Assembly (NCBI GenBank): GCA_027575765.1
Contig: JANBPT010000833.1
Span: forward strand, 1-21,405
Length of the DNA stretch: 21,405 nucleotides
Direction of reading: 5' to 3'
Source of the DNA: Tieghemiomyces parasiticus
Taxonomy: Eukaryota; Kickxellomycota; Dimargaritomycetes; Dimargaritales; Dimargaritaceae
In this document: positions 1 through 9,797 of the stretch, piece by piece
Numbering within the stretch: position 1 is the first letter of the stretch
Layout of the letters: every line of letters begins with the position of its first letter
Notes under the pieces: generated by a model
The model's input: only the letters and a program-made list of their open reading frames with translations
Told to the model about the DNA's origin: nothing
The model's database searches: none
Translations under genes and position numbers: made by a program

Positions 1-1177
1 TGTTGTCATGGACAACATGGCGAACGTTCTCGACTTGTCTAATCATGTAAGTCTCTCCATTGGGGTTGTGGAGCCTGGGGTGCTCCGTCACTTGCCTGTC
101 TCAGTAAGCGCAGATCTCATCAATAGTGACGGGAGGGGAGTTTATCCAGAAAATGACCACATGCCTTTGCGAAGCCCTTCGGGGATGTGGTTGCACAACG
201 TTTCTGACGATTTTATCAGTCAGAAATAAGGTTGCGAAATATTTACGGAGAGACTGTCCAAATGTACTACCCCTAATTTCAACCATGATTTGCACAATTC
301 AGGCATTCATTCCTGAAGTAACACGGCGGGTGTCCCTATCGTATTGGTAAGCCTGGGTCACAAGCTAAGGACGGTTGTTTTTTTAGCGGGTTAAACATTT
401 TAAGCCATTAGGATAGCAATATCCGAGCGCTGTACCATATAAATGAATATTTTAAGCCCAGTTGCCTATATTCATGATTACTGTCATTCAACTACAACCT
501 ACTAATTTGGAGCCATGGGTACGTTCTACACAGCCTACATGGCTCAGGAACATGGTGATAATCGTGTATTATTGGTCGGCGTTAGACAGCGTGGTTCATA
601 TGTAGTCTGCCGGTAAGCACCTGATCGTTACTACGGCGTATCTCCTGCTAGTTACCCCTTTTAGGCCCACCTTGAAGGCCTAAAACACTATTTTCTACGA
701 ATCATTTCGCCGGAACAACCGCACATTCCATCCTTGACAAGATACCGCTGTGTCGATTCGGACTACTTGGCCGGCTCCCTATGCAGCTCGCGTCTGTACG
801 CCCCAATTTGCGCACCGTCCTACATTTCAATCCAATCCTTTCCAACGGATCCTAGGTCGGCACGTCCCGCCACTATAGTTCTCGTACCCTTATTATCCGT
901 ACCCTGCCAGCCGAGGAAGGCGACGATGGTTAGTTATACTTTTATTAGGGGGGATACTTGGTACCGACTGCCATGGTAATTGTGGAGGGTGCCGCGGCTT
1001 ATAGCCAGCTATACTAGGAGAGGGACCTTGGTGTGCCCCTAGTCCAGTCACTATCTCGGCCGACTAACACCGGATTAACACTTTTGGCTGAACCCTACCT
1101 AATGGGCTATATCAGAGCCCATAGCGAGGCGCCGCAAGCCCGCCCGGAAGCCACGAAACAAGCTGAAGAGCCCTCCT
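1..1177. other. intergenic, no supported gene
   Basis: The longest open frames here are under 85 codons, mostly lack an ATG, and show no recognisable domain. Some of the right-hand part (roughly 730-1170) may be older remains of the Myb-like pseudogene that follows, because it lies directly upstream on the same strand. I could not recognise a repeat unit in it. No tRNA-like T-loop, array or terminal inverted repeat was seen. Confidence 0.5.
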
Positions 1178-1900
1178 TGAACCCCGGAGGAAGACGAGCG
1201 GCTCCGTCAACTCGTTCAGGTGCATGGTAACAATGACTGGGGCCCTATTGCCGAGTCAATGAGACACAGTTCTCCCTAGGAATGCAGCAAGCGATTATTC
1301 TACATTAGTACCAAAGATTCTCCCCGGAAGATTGTTTTGACCGCCGAGCAGGACGCAATGTTGCTGAAGCTGGTCAATGATGTCAGACCGCAGTTCCGGG
1401 AATTTTTCAAACATTTCCCCCAAGATGAGCGCAAGAGACCTCTACGACCGTTATAGGAGTTTAACGCGGCCGCCGGAACTGAAAGCATGGGCCCCGGACG
1501 AAGTAACGCAGCTACGGGCGGCCATTGCTAAATACGGCATAGAGAGCTAGTCGGAGGTGGCCACGGCGGTAGGCGCACGTAGTTCATACAAATGCTACAG
1601 TCGGTGGTATAGGTATCCGTGTGACCCTGATCCGCCCGGCCAGTGGAACGCTGATTTGGTTTTGATGCTCCTGTTGTGTGCGTACGACACCCGCTTGGGA
1701 CTATTCAACATGGCACCAACTTTCCGTACGCTTTGCGAGACCTTCCGCACCTTTCGGCCCGAAACCTACCTGTCGCCTGAGGATCTTCCAAGGGGTCCAC
1801 TGTCCGAATTCCCCGATTTCAGGGCACCGTTGGCCCCGGAGTATGAAGCCGGTGTCAACCGCGAGCCGAGCCAGCGACTGTGGCACTGGGTGGCCCTGAT
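1178..1900 (+). pseudogene. decayed Myb/SANT multi-repeat DNA-binding protein
   Basis: Three Myb-like repeats can be read, but not in one open frame. Repeat 1 (from 1181) begins TPEEDERLRQLV and contains NNDWGPIAESM. Repeat 2 follows in the same frame (TAEQDAMLLKLVND, then FPQDERKR). Repeat 3 is in a shifted frame from about 1430 (DLYDRYRSL, AWAPDEVTQLRAAI, SEVATAVGARSSY, CYSRWYRY). The frame is broken by TGA at 1178, TAG at 1277, TAG at 1454 and TAG at 1548, plus a frameshift near 1425-1435. The stops at 1178 and 1548 sit where Myb repeats carry a conserved tryptophan, as TGG to TGA and TGG to TAG changes would produce. A weaker fourth repeat-like stretch (from about 1640, QWNADLVLMLL, FNMAPTFR) continues in the last frame. 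Intact relatives would be nuclear transcription or chromatin proteins. Neither introns nor codon reassignment explain stops inside the repeats. The family call is firm for repeats 1 and 3; the outer limits are uncertain. Confidence 0.8.
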
Positions 1901-1993
1901 CATTAGCAACGGTGATACGCTAATATACCCTCACGCCTGTTGCGCGCGCTTTCAAATATTTATCAACGGGAAGGAGCTTTTTTCGGCGCTTAA

Positions 1994-2063
1994 CCCCCCC
2001 CCCTCCACAATTCCAGTGGTTACAAGAGGCCCGAAGGAGCCAGACGCAGCTCACCCCCCCCCC
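1994..2063. repeat. two runs of ten C
   Basis: C runs occupy 1994-2003 and 2054-2063, exactly 60 bases apart, near the distal end of the frame that continues from the Myb relic. They belong to a wider set of C or G runs in the spacers: 2230-2239, 2655-2664, 6959-6967 (G), 7287-7297 (G), 7524-7531 (G), 8003-8011 (G) and 20309-20317. None of these long runs lies in a coding exon assigned here. Confidence 0.9.
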
Positions 2064-2155
2064 GAAGCGTTCGGTGCGATGGATATATCGAACATTTAAC
2101 AAAGGATATCCGATCTTATACGGACCATGTCTATGATCGGATACATCTCCGGCGT

Positions 2156-2161
2156 AATAAA
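2156..2161 (+). terminator. AATAAA poly(A)-signal match
   Basis: A consensus AATAAA lies a few hundred bases downstream of the Myb repeats on the same strand. It could be the old polyadenylation signal of that gene. In AT-containing spacer DNA such matches also arise by chance, so the call is weak. Confidence 0.2.
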
Positions 2162-2229
2162 AAACGAAGCCAAGGGCATCCCATGGAACGGTGGGCATCC
2201 GCAATTTAGTGACTTTTATTAGTACACTG

Positions 2230-2260
2230 CCCCCCCCCCTCTCCCCTCCCCTCCCCTCCC
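2230..2260. repeat. poly-C followed by CTCCC repeats
   Basis: Ten C are followed by a TC step and then repeated CTCCC units, giving about 31 bases of pure pyrimidine on the plus strand. It is a low-complexity tract in spacer DNA. Confidence 0.9.
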
Positions 2261-2263
2261 TTC

Positions 2264-2880
2264 ACCTCCTCGTGTCGCTTCAACCTGCGGTGAACTCTTA
2301 TGGTTCACTCGGGCCGACCCGGTTACAGCATTCAGCCATCGAATAGCAGGCTTCTGCTCCATTCAACTAAATTGTGCAATGAAAAAAGCAAATAAATCAC
2401 ATATTACACGCCATCTCTACGTGCTCTGCCTAATCCTGTTGAAGTTTTCGGCATCTGGATTTGCCTTGGTCTAGAACCATCCGTTGGTATGCAGATTGTC
2501 CTTAGCCTGTACGCCACAATAATTTTGCCTTGTAGTTGGACATCGAGTGTAGATAGGATATTTCACCAATCAAGCAGTGGAGATAGAGGCGCCATAATGG
2601 CCTGCTGCGCCTCTAGCTAGTAGGAGAGGAGGGGAATGTGGTGGTGACTCTGCGCCCCCCCCCCGCCCAGGTCCCCTCGACGCCGCCAGGCACCCCACCC
2701 ACATCCCCTCCTATTACGGATACCTGATTCGCCACCTATTGCTCCGTAAATAATAAAAATGAGGCCCCCCCATTCTCCGTGCGCCTCATCCTTCCCTTAG
2801 TAGACCTGACTCTACATACGCCAAGGTACGCGGCGTGGCTCCGGTGCCTTAAAGGTTCCCCCCATATGGCTTTTTATGCC
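2264..2880. other. intergenic, no gene seen
   Basis: No open frame of note lies here. The stretch contains another ten-C run (2655-2664) and AT-rich patches with AATAAA-like words near 2390 and 2747-2757. Nothing supports a gene. Confidence 0.5.
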
Positions 2881-2885
2881 TATAT

Positions 2886-3994
2886 TTGGATGTCATCACC
2901 CTCTGGGTTTTGAGTCAGCGTTACACCTCTTTGTATATTATCCTATGGAGAATCCTGTTGTTTAGCATAATCGAATTTTCCTTCCTTCCCACGGCGTCAA
3001 TACTCACTCTCACCCCCACACGGTCTATACACACCCTATGCCTTCCCCCCATCCCCACTACCCCAATTTTAGCAGCCCATTCCTTTACGTCATTGATTCC
3101 AGGGCCGAACCTTCCTGTTGAGCCCACATTTCATCGCGGTACAGTTTCTGTGTACGCGGCAGTCTCTACACATTTCTCAATACCGCTGACGTCGGCTACT
3201 GCCATTCTTCACCCGCGCTTCTGGCCCACCGTTTTAACCTATTGTACATAACTACCGCTCAAAGGCCCTCGCTCTTCCTGTCTATAAAACAACCCACACT
3301 TTACGACCCCTGCTCGCATCGCTAGTCCCTGGTATTATCTCGCAAACCCCTCATTCTGCTTCGTACATTCCGGCCCTATAGCCCCCTCCCCATCTCGTTA
3401 CATCGTGGGTACACGCCAGCCCATTTCATTGCCCAGACATCTCGTCCTTAAGCTATTCAACCAGCTGCCTTTCTATTTTTGTGTAACCAATTAGCCTGTG
3501 CGCCCAACCACAGCAGAGCAGGCTTCCCGTGCACTCTCCTCTGGGCCAACCACGTGCGGCGCTTAACAAGTTATCTTAGGAGCCTCCGTAGCGGTTTGTC
3601 AGCGTAGCCTTGCTCGACTCTTTAAGCCGGAGCGCTCCTCCGTGTTTGCCGTTGTAGCTTATTCAGCCGTCGTAGCCCGACGTCTCCAAACCCACTTCAC
3701 CGCTGTGCATTCCGCTCTCGACTCGGGCCCCTATTTCAGCCACACACGCACACACGCACACACGCCTTTTCTGGACTTGTACAAGGCACGCCACGCTAGT
3801 GGTCCGCTTGGCCCGTCCTATTCAGCCCGCGGTCACACCAGCGAACCGTCGAGGGTCGGTCTAAACCTTTCCCCTCCACCTTAACGCCCGTCGCCTGCCT
3901 TACCCTTATTGTGGTTTCCTTTGGTCTTCCTTTCCGGGCCACGCGTCCCGACACCACCTCCCCAGCCTATCCCCTCGCTGCAAGGGCTGCCAAT
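2886..3994 (+). promoter_or_regulatory. CT-rich upstream region of the DUF1206 gene, TATA box at 3283
   Basis: About 1.1 kb upstream of the DUF1206 start is strongly pyrimidine-biased on the plus strand; for example, 3001-3060 has only three G. A TATAAAA word lies at 3283-3289. If it is used, the 5' leader would be long, or would be shortened by an untranslated intron. Open frames in this stretch (such as 2886-3251) lack an ATG and follow from the low G content, so I do not call them genes. A similar bias precedes the secreted-protein gene and, on the other strand, MSP1. Confidence 0.4.
3741..3765. repeat. CACACACG-type microsatellite
   Basis: About three copies of an eight-base CA/CG unit lie in the CT-rich leader, upstream of the DUF1206 start codon. 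Confidence 0.85.
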
Positions 3995-5988
3995 ATGGGC
4001 TTTAATTGGTTTGAACGTATGGTCGTTGACCCGAAGCTGCTCTCGCCGCCAGAGAGCAGTGCCGAAAAGCCAGTGGAAGCACAGGATGCCAGTGCGGTGA
4101 CCGATTCGGGTGGTCGGCACGTACATATACCTGTGACCAGCGCTATTGCTTCGGCCGCCGCTACCGTACCTGTTATGGTTCAGACTACGAGTGACCGCCA
4201 CGAGGACGAACACCACGAACACCACCGTCTCCACATGTTTGACCGCTTCCACCACCGCGATTCCGACCTGCCCTCCACGGTACCGTCGCATTCCCCCACA
4301 GCGGCCATGTTGCGCGCACCGCCACCCGACGAAATGATCGATCTAGAGGGATCCTACCCGGGCCATGGGTTCCGGGGCCGGATCCGCTACGGGTGCCATC
4401 GGCTCCACCTGCGGGCCAGCCGCTGGCTCGCCGAGTTCAACTCCCCTGATGGCGTTACCAAGGAACACCGCGGATACGTCCGGTTTTTCGGCCAGATCGG
4501 GTTCGTTGCCAAGGGAGTCGTGTACGGGATTATCGGTGGGCTGACTGTCGCTACCGCTGTCCATGCTCCCAGTCCGAACGGGTCCGAGAATAACGCCTCG
4601 CCACAGGTAGGTTTCCCCTGGTACATAGTTGGCAGGATATACATGACTGAACTCGCTATATCGCGTCGTCAGGCGGCGGTTTGCCCTCCTCCTCCTTTCC
4701 CTCACCCCGACCTGTGGGGCGAGGGCCATGCCTAGTATTATTGTCGTTCAGTAGCTGCCCAGGCAGTCGCTACGCACCACAGCTTGTTTCCCACTAACCC
4801 CTCACCTGCTTCCACCTCCTCTTTGTCCCCCAACGCTTATGCGCGCGATGGCTTCCACACCTCGATATCCCTGCACACACTTGCGTCATGCGCTGTCGAT
4901 CCGCCTCCCCCACATCCTCCCCACTCCCTCCATTCACCCTCCCCCCCTATCTCGCTTGCTTTTCTACCCTCCAGGGCGCCTTTTTACTGCTTGGCAGTTC
5001 CAAAGCGGTCGGTCTCCCGCTGTTAATCACCATGGCAGTGGGCCTCCTCTTCTACATCATTTGGCGCTTTTGGGAGGCAAGTACGGGCCAAGGGGCCGAC
5101 CGGTCGTTCTCATCGCTCAAGAACTTCTTCAAGTACCGCCTCAGCCCGTTCGTGTCTGGGTGCGTATACACGGCCTACCTCATGTACATTATATTCGTGG
5201 CCATCAAGAACCGCGTCGAGAACAAGGACAGTTCAAGTTACAGCGGATGTTTCCCGTCGTGTTGGAACGAGTCGGTCATTGGCCGGGTCGGTTTGGGCTT
5301 CGTGGCCGTGGCCTTCCTCATCGCCACTCTCACCCAGCTGGGACCCGGCATCACGGGCAGCTTCAAGTACGACCTGCGGCTCAGCATCTGCCGGCGATGG
5401 GTCCGGATCTTACTCCGCACCCTTGGCCATATCGGGTTTCTGGCCCGCGCTGGGGTGTTCCTGTGCGTCGCCGTGCTGTTTATCCGGTCTATCGACAACG
5501 ACGTGGACCAGTTACACTTTACGGTGGGCGCCTCCATCAACCAACTGAGCACTACCAGTGCCGGTCGGTTCTGCCTCTGGATCCTTGGCCTGGGCCTGGT
5601 CGTATACGGGCTTTTCGCCGTGTCCAATTCGTACTTCAAGTACTTCCCCACCAAACCCCGTAACGAAGCGTTCCCTTACAACCAGGACCGCCACCAGCAC
5701 CGCCACTTCAAGTTTAGGCGGTACCATAAGCATAAGGAGGAGTGTCCGCGCACCGACGATACCATCATGTCACCCTCGATCAAGGGTGAACCCTGTCCGG
5801 ATTGCCATGCCCCGCCCCTCGCAGAGCCGATTACTGTCGATGGGTTTGAGGTCGAGCCGATTACCCCGCCGGCCACCCACAGTGGGGCCGAGCTACACCC
5901 GATGGACACGGCCGTGGCTGTCACCCCGCAACCCTCCACCCAGACTCAGCCGTCTAAACCGGTTCCTTATTACTATGGGCAGCTATGA
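3995..5988 (+). CDS. DUF1206-family six-helix membrane protein, two exons
   Basis: Exon 1 is 3995-4606, the intron is 4607-4974 (donor GTAGGT, acceptor CCCTCCAG, phase 0) and exon 2 is 4975-5988, giving 541 residues. The ATG at 3995 is the first in frame and has A at -3 and G at +4. DUF1206 proteins are built from three two-helix repeats, and all three are visible: helices near 168-189 and 215-234 (GFVAKGVVYGIIGG, then VGLLFYIIWRFWEA), near 265-282 and 305-326, and near 352-376 and 401-420 (HIGFLARAGVFLCVAVLF). The N-terminal 160 residues are soluble-looking, with a His/Asp/Glu-rich stretch near 68-88. The C-tail has a His/Arg-rich stretch near 443-457 and a CPDC pair at 478-481. The family is known mostly from bacteria and its function is unknown. 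I infer an integral membrane protein with cytosolic tails that may bind metal. The intron falls in the loop between helices 1 and 2. The family call is strong; the role is open. Confidence 0.88.
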
Positions 5989-7080
5989 TGAGCCCTCCCT
6001 CCCCTCCCACCCTTGCCCTGCGTTAGACCAGATATATACGATATGGGGCGTGAGGGGTATTCTGGTGGACTCTCATTTGTATTGCTCTCCTCCTCTTTCT
6101 TCTGTTTGTTGTTGTTTTCGATCATACTCTTGGACCAGCATTTCCCAAATCACCAGACTGAATATGCGGGCCGAGGTGTCTATAATATTAGCTCGGTGAA
6201 GTTTTCCGTCCGCCCTGTGCCAGGCCATCTCTTTGTCGCACTTTGCAGCGTGCTTTATCTTTCTTACTCACAATTCTAATGGCGGGTCGCCGCATTATTA
6301 GCTTCCACCGTACCCCGCTATTATTTGGCATACATACATAAATTACATTACATGGTTTATTGGATCTCGCCGCATGTACTGGTTTTTTTAGCACTACGTA
6401 GGCAATGTATGCTTTGCCAAGGGAGAGGGTTCGTTCTGGCCTAGTAGTCCGAGACACTTAGGGGTCGGCGGACCGGCTCTTCCCGTAAGAATCTAATCTA
6501 TACGATGGGGTTGGGGACGATGCATGGGCTGAGAAACAGGGTACTGCAAGCCTGCCACTGTAGCCAAGATAGTCTGCTAAGATCGATTGAATTACATTGG
6601 ACAGGGCTGGGAATACTAGACCTACTGGTAGGGGATAGTGGCGGAAGGATCCCCGGAGTCACGTTTTCCTCCATGCATCCAACAGTCAAGCGCTGACGAT
6701 TCAAAAATCTCATTACGGTGAGCCGCCAGTTCTCTGCAAACTCTGCCTACACCCTCCCTCCTCCCTGGCCACTTGCTTTAGATCCAGCGTGATTGACAGA
6801 TCGATGGCTTCTAATCCTAACATCTAGAGCTTGACTATTCACTCCACCCGGTGCTTCTCCGCCCGAATCAGATGCGTCACTAAGGATAGATTATTGACCG
6901 GCAGATCACTCTTCGCCTTACAGTGCCCGTACCACAGTCGGCTAATTTCGTTTGAAGAGGGGGGGGGAGGTTGTGGTACTCCTTAAATGTGACAGATATT
7001 TTCCTGGATTGGCACGAAAAAGGTTGTATGTCCAACCCATCTGCTCCGCCTTTGCTCGCCTCGCGTTGCATGGTACTTAC
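5989..7080. other. spacer downstream of the DUF1206 gene, no supported gene
   Basis: The first part is the likely 3' untranslated region. A 78-codon frame starting at the ATG at 6043 (one hydrophobic segment) and a 63-codon frame at 6505 show no family signature and are probably chance. A nine-G run lies at 6959-6967. On the minus strand the matching C run forms a good polypyrimidine tract, relevant to the candidate exon at 7081-7143. Confidence 0.4.
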
Positions 7081-7143
7081 CTGGTCACTTAATTTATTCT
7101 GGGTATGGTGATCCTCATCCAGCACATCTACCAGGGGCGCCAT
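7081..7143 (-). other. candidate first coding exon of an unidentified minus-strand gene
   Basis: Reading leftwards from an ATG at 7143 gives 21 codons (MAPLVDVLDEDHH...), ending exactly at CAG followed by a perfect GTAAGT donor at 7080-7075, the same donor used throughout the EngB gene. The first good acceptor downstream follows a C/T tract near 6970-6940. Using it gives only seven more codons before a stop. This may therefore be a chance ATG plus donor, a very short peptide, or the front of a broken gene. No family is recognised. Confidence 0.2.
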
Positions 7144-7579
7144 AGTTGGCGATGGTGATAGGCGGTCATCGCCACCACCAACAATAAAAGTAACGCCGTC
7201 GCATTCTCGGCCTATTAGGGCCAGTCCGGGCTACAAGGACGGGAGGAGGGAGAGTAATCTATGTGTCGATAATTCGCGAATTAACCGGGGGGGGGGGCTG
7301 CTCACTGGTGGCCTGGGTATACGTACAGGCCCAATAATATCCTACGGCAGGAGTTGGCGCGCGGCAGCATGGCACCTTAACGGTAGATGAAGGTCTTGCC
7401 GATTGGCTGGCTCGTGCGAAAATAATAATAATAATTCGGGAAGCCGCAGCAAGTAAGAAAGACGCGATTACTGTTTTTTATCACCGTGTAATACAAGAAC
7501 CAGAGTGGGCGAGCGGCAAGGATGGGGGGGGTTAATTAACATTGGCGGTGGGGTGGGTGCACGGGCTTGCCGATAAGGC
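7144..7579. other. spacer with an open but ATG-less frame
   Basis: A plus-strand frame is open from about 7340 to the stop near 7532 (contains DEGLADWLARAK, then SKKDAITVFYHRVIQEPEW). Its composition looks protein-like, apart from a run of isoleucines from ATA repeats, but it has no ATG and no family I recognise. It may belong to the same decayed element as the next feature. G runs at 7287-7297 and 7524-7531 flank it. Confidence 0.25.
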
Positions 7580-7950
7580 TTACGGCGGAATGGTATCGAT
7601 TAGGAACCAAATTGCACTAGGCATCTCTGAGAATTGAGAAGAGCTAGCCGTATTTGGGTCGATGTGAAGAAAGAGGCTGAAGCTGTTGGGCCATATTGGG
7701 GAGAACGTGATGGCCTAGAAGGCCCGGAAGGCTGCGAGACTACTTGACAGGGGTCCCACCTCTTCCAGCCGTATATCGCCCCAAGGTCGACCAACTAGTC
7801 CACCATTGTGGTCTTCCGCGGCCAAGGGCGCCTCTGTATATATTGGTGCAGACAGGCGATTACCGGCCACCATTGTGTTTAGGCAACTCTGTACGTGAGT
7901 TGCTCTGGACCATGCATCGAGATGGCAGCTGGAGGCAGACTGGGCAATAA
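7580..7950 (+). pseudogene. possible relic of a non-LTR retrotransposon reverse transcriptase (C-terminal part)
   Basis: Spread over two plus-strand frames, and broken by stops at 7716 and elsewhere, are pieces such as KRLKLLGHIGENVM, KARKAARLLDRG, SSSRISPQ and then, one frame over, VDQLVHHCGLPR and NSVRELLWTMH. The order and character (basic helix with K/A/L, a Gly-Pro-Ser turn, then a hydrophobic helix) recall the region just after the polymerase core in LINE-type reverse transcriptases. The catalytic YxDD box is not present and I see no ends or target-site duplication. Identification is by resemblance only, so confidence is low. If wrong, this is unexplained degraded coding-like DNA. Confidence 0.25.
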
Positions 7951-8022
7951 AGGGGAGGGGGGAGTGGCAGAATAAAGGAGGCAAAGGAGGGTGGCAGGAG
8001 GCGGGGGGGGGTCGGGGAACCA

Positions 8023-8028
8023 TATAAA
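8023..8028 (+). promoter_or_regulatory. TATA box
   Basis: TATAAA lies in a GC-rich setting, just after a nine-G run at 8003-8011 and 57 bases before an ATG at 8085. The surrounding context is otherwise G-rich, which makes the AT word stand out. It could drive the small ORF that follows or an unrecognised spliced gene in 8085-9250. Confidence 0.4.
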
Positions 8029-8084
8029 GAGGATCGGGCCTTGGCGCACGACAAGGGATTTCTCTTTCACTACCCCGCTTGCCC

Positions 8085-8237
8085 ATGGCCTCTTTGCGGC
8101 CTTTTCATGATCACACCTTTCCTTTACTCGCCCGTTGTGACGACCACCTACCACCCGGCTGGGCCCGCGCCGTGATCGAGTATTGCTCTCACAGTGCAAG
8201 GCCCCCCTCGCGCTCCACCGCCGCTTCACAGGGCTAG
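8085..8237 (+). CDS. small ORF of 50 codons behind a TATA box, unknown
   Basis: The frame starts with an ATG followed by G (MASLRPFHDHTFPLL...), contains LPPGWARAV and ends at TAG 8235-8237. The LPPGW sequence recalls the opening of a WW domain, but the rest of such a domain is not found in frame. A spliced continuation would be needed and I could not build one. What favours a real gene is the TATA box at the right distance and the start of a CT-rich stretch. What weighs against it is the small size and lack of any complete domain. Treat it as a candidate first exon or a chance ORF. Confidence 0.25.
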   Translation: MASLRPFHDHTFPLLARCDDHLPPGWARAVIEYCSHSARPPSRSTAASQG

Positions 8238-9797
8238 CTTGGCGCCTATCGCTTTACGACCTACCCCACCGCCGCCCTCACATACCACGGACATAGGGGC
8301 CTTAGAAGTCGACACCTCCCCCGTCGCTGGCCATTCCTCTTTACTTATAACCCGCACGCACGGCACCCCAGCTAAAACTCCCCTTTGACACTCCCGATAA
8401 CATTCCGTAGCCCTGCACCCTAAACCGGCTTGCCCGCTCCACCATCACACTCGTACCTTGCCAGCTTTTTGTTGTTTGGACGTTGCACTAAGGCCTCCAT
8501 CTTGACTCTTGAAAACCCCCATCGCCGCTGCGCTCCTTGGACAGCGACTCCATAGCGCCTCTCTCTCCCTGGCAGGCCCCTCCCTACTGACCTCCTTGCG
8601 CAAATCCACCCTCCTCTGCAGCGGTCATCCCCCGGCCTGGCCCATCGCCCGGTATCCTCTCCAGGTTTGATCGAACGCAGCAGCTGAAAGCACATCCCTC
8701 ACCCGTGGTGCCTACCGTCATTCCCCCCGTTCGTTCGCCTTTCGTTGGAAAGCCCCAATTTGCTTTTTCTTTTTCATTTGCAGCTCCCAACCCACCCCCG
8801 GCGACGCACATCAGCCCGGTCACCCCCTCTGTTTCTCACTGCGCCGGCCGCAACAGAAATAGGCTAATCCTCCGACCGTCACATTTGTTACCTCTCCCCC
8901 GCCTACGCCTACCCCACACCGTACTTAAGAGCGGGTCACTCACCTCCCCCCTCCACTGCTCACTTTCATTCTCCTGGCTCCTCTGTCGTGGCTGCCTGGG
9001 ATCCTTTTTTCCAATCCGCTCGCCAGGTTTACGGTGCGGGCCAAATCCCCCATTCGTCCACCACCTTCGTTCGCTCCATCCCGCCTAGCGCACGCCTGGC
9101 CGACGGTCCATCGCGCGAGATAACTCGCTAGAACCCCTTATTCCGCCTCCTCTCGTTGGTTGGTCATTTCGTCTGTTCCATACTCTGGGACTCAACAGGC
9201 CAGGTTAGCGTGGCCTTCGCGGTGCTTTTTTTCTCCCAGCCGTAGGCACCCACCCACTCCTCTCTAGTATTGCTTTTTAAGGAGAGACGCCGCCCACCAC
9301 ACAACCCACACGACACTACCTTGGCCGTCGGCTCGTCTGTGACCCCCTTGGCCCTGGCACCATTCACTGGAGGACTGCAATCCTTTGGCTATCTATATAC
9401 AACCCCCCGCCCACCGACTCTCCCTCTCCATTCTCTCTGCTCGGCCACCGTATCTACTCTACCATTTAACCGGCCACTTCTATTCAGCTCTATTCCTACC
9501 TCGCCGACCTGTCGGTTTGCTACTCCACGACCTTTGCTCTATTTGTTTTGGTTCCTACGCTCGACGCGCCCCTTCCACCAACTCGCTGCACCTCTGTTTT
9601 TTTACGACACCTCTTTGCTTGCCGCCCAGCCCTACAGTGCTGGACTTGTCCGGCTTTTTTGCCTTTCGTGGACATACACAGGCCGACCACCACCACTCGT
9701 GGCCGCATGCCTCTCCATTCGATACCTTTACTCACCACCTAGTTGCACGGCGCTCCTACGGGCCCCCATTTCCCTCCTGTTATCTTTCTACACACTT
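8238..9797 (+). promoter_or_regulatory. CT-rich upstream region of the secreted-protein gene
   Basis: Most of this 1.5 kb is pyrimidine-rich on the plus strand, giving long open frames without ATG (for example the in-frame extension back to 9270). A TATA-like CTATATAC lies near 9389-9396. An upstream ATG at 9707 opens a 12-codon reading frame ending at 9742, 55 bases before the main start at 9798, so some control of translation by an upstream ORF is possible. I see no domain anywhere in this stretch on either strand. Confidence 0.35.
9707..9742 (+). promoter_or_regulatory. upstream ORF of 11 residues in the leader
   Basis: ATG at 9707 is followed by ten more sense codons and TAG at 9740-9742, in a different frame from the main ORF at 9798. 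It is the upstream ATG nearest to the main start that I noted. Whether it lies in the transcript depends on where transcription begins. Confidence 0.3.

Noticed and set aside
1178..1620. Stop-codon reassignment to explain the broken Myb gene
   Set aside because: TAG ends the secreted-protein gene, TGA ends the DUF1206, EngB and NRPS genes, and TAA ends MSP1. There is also a frameshift.
2886..3251. 121-codon ORF upstream of the DUF1206 gene
   Set aside because: It has no ATG near its start, and the low G content of the stretch explains the absence of stops.
3911..3994. N-terminal extension of the DUF1206 protein from 3911
   Set aside because: The frame is open, but the codon at 3911 is GTG and no ATG occurs before 3995. 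The sequence is CT-rich leader.
6043..6279. 78-codon ORF with a hydrophobic stretch after the DUF1206 gene
   Set aside because: It lies in the presumed 3' untranslated region. The hydrophobicity comes from T-rich DNA and there is no recognisable family.
9270..9797. 176-residue N-terminal extension of the secreted protein
   Set aside because: It begins at TTG and contains no ATG. It would bury the signal peptide, and the composition reflects the CT-rich leader.
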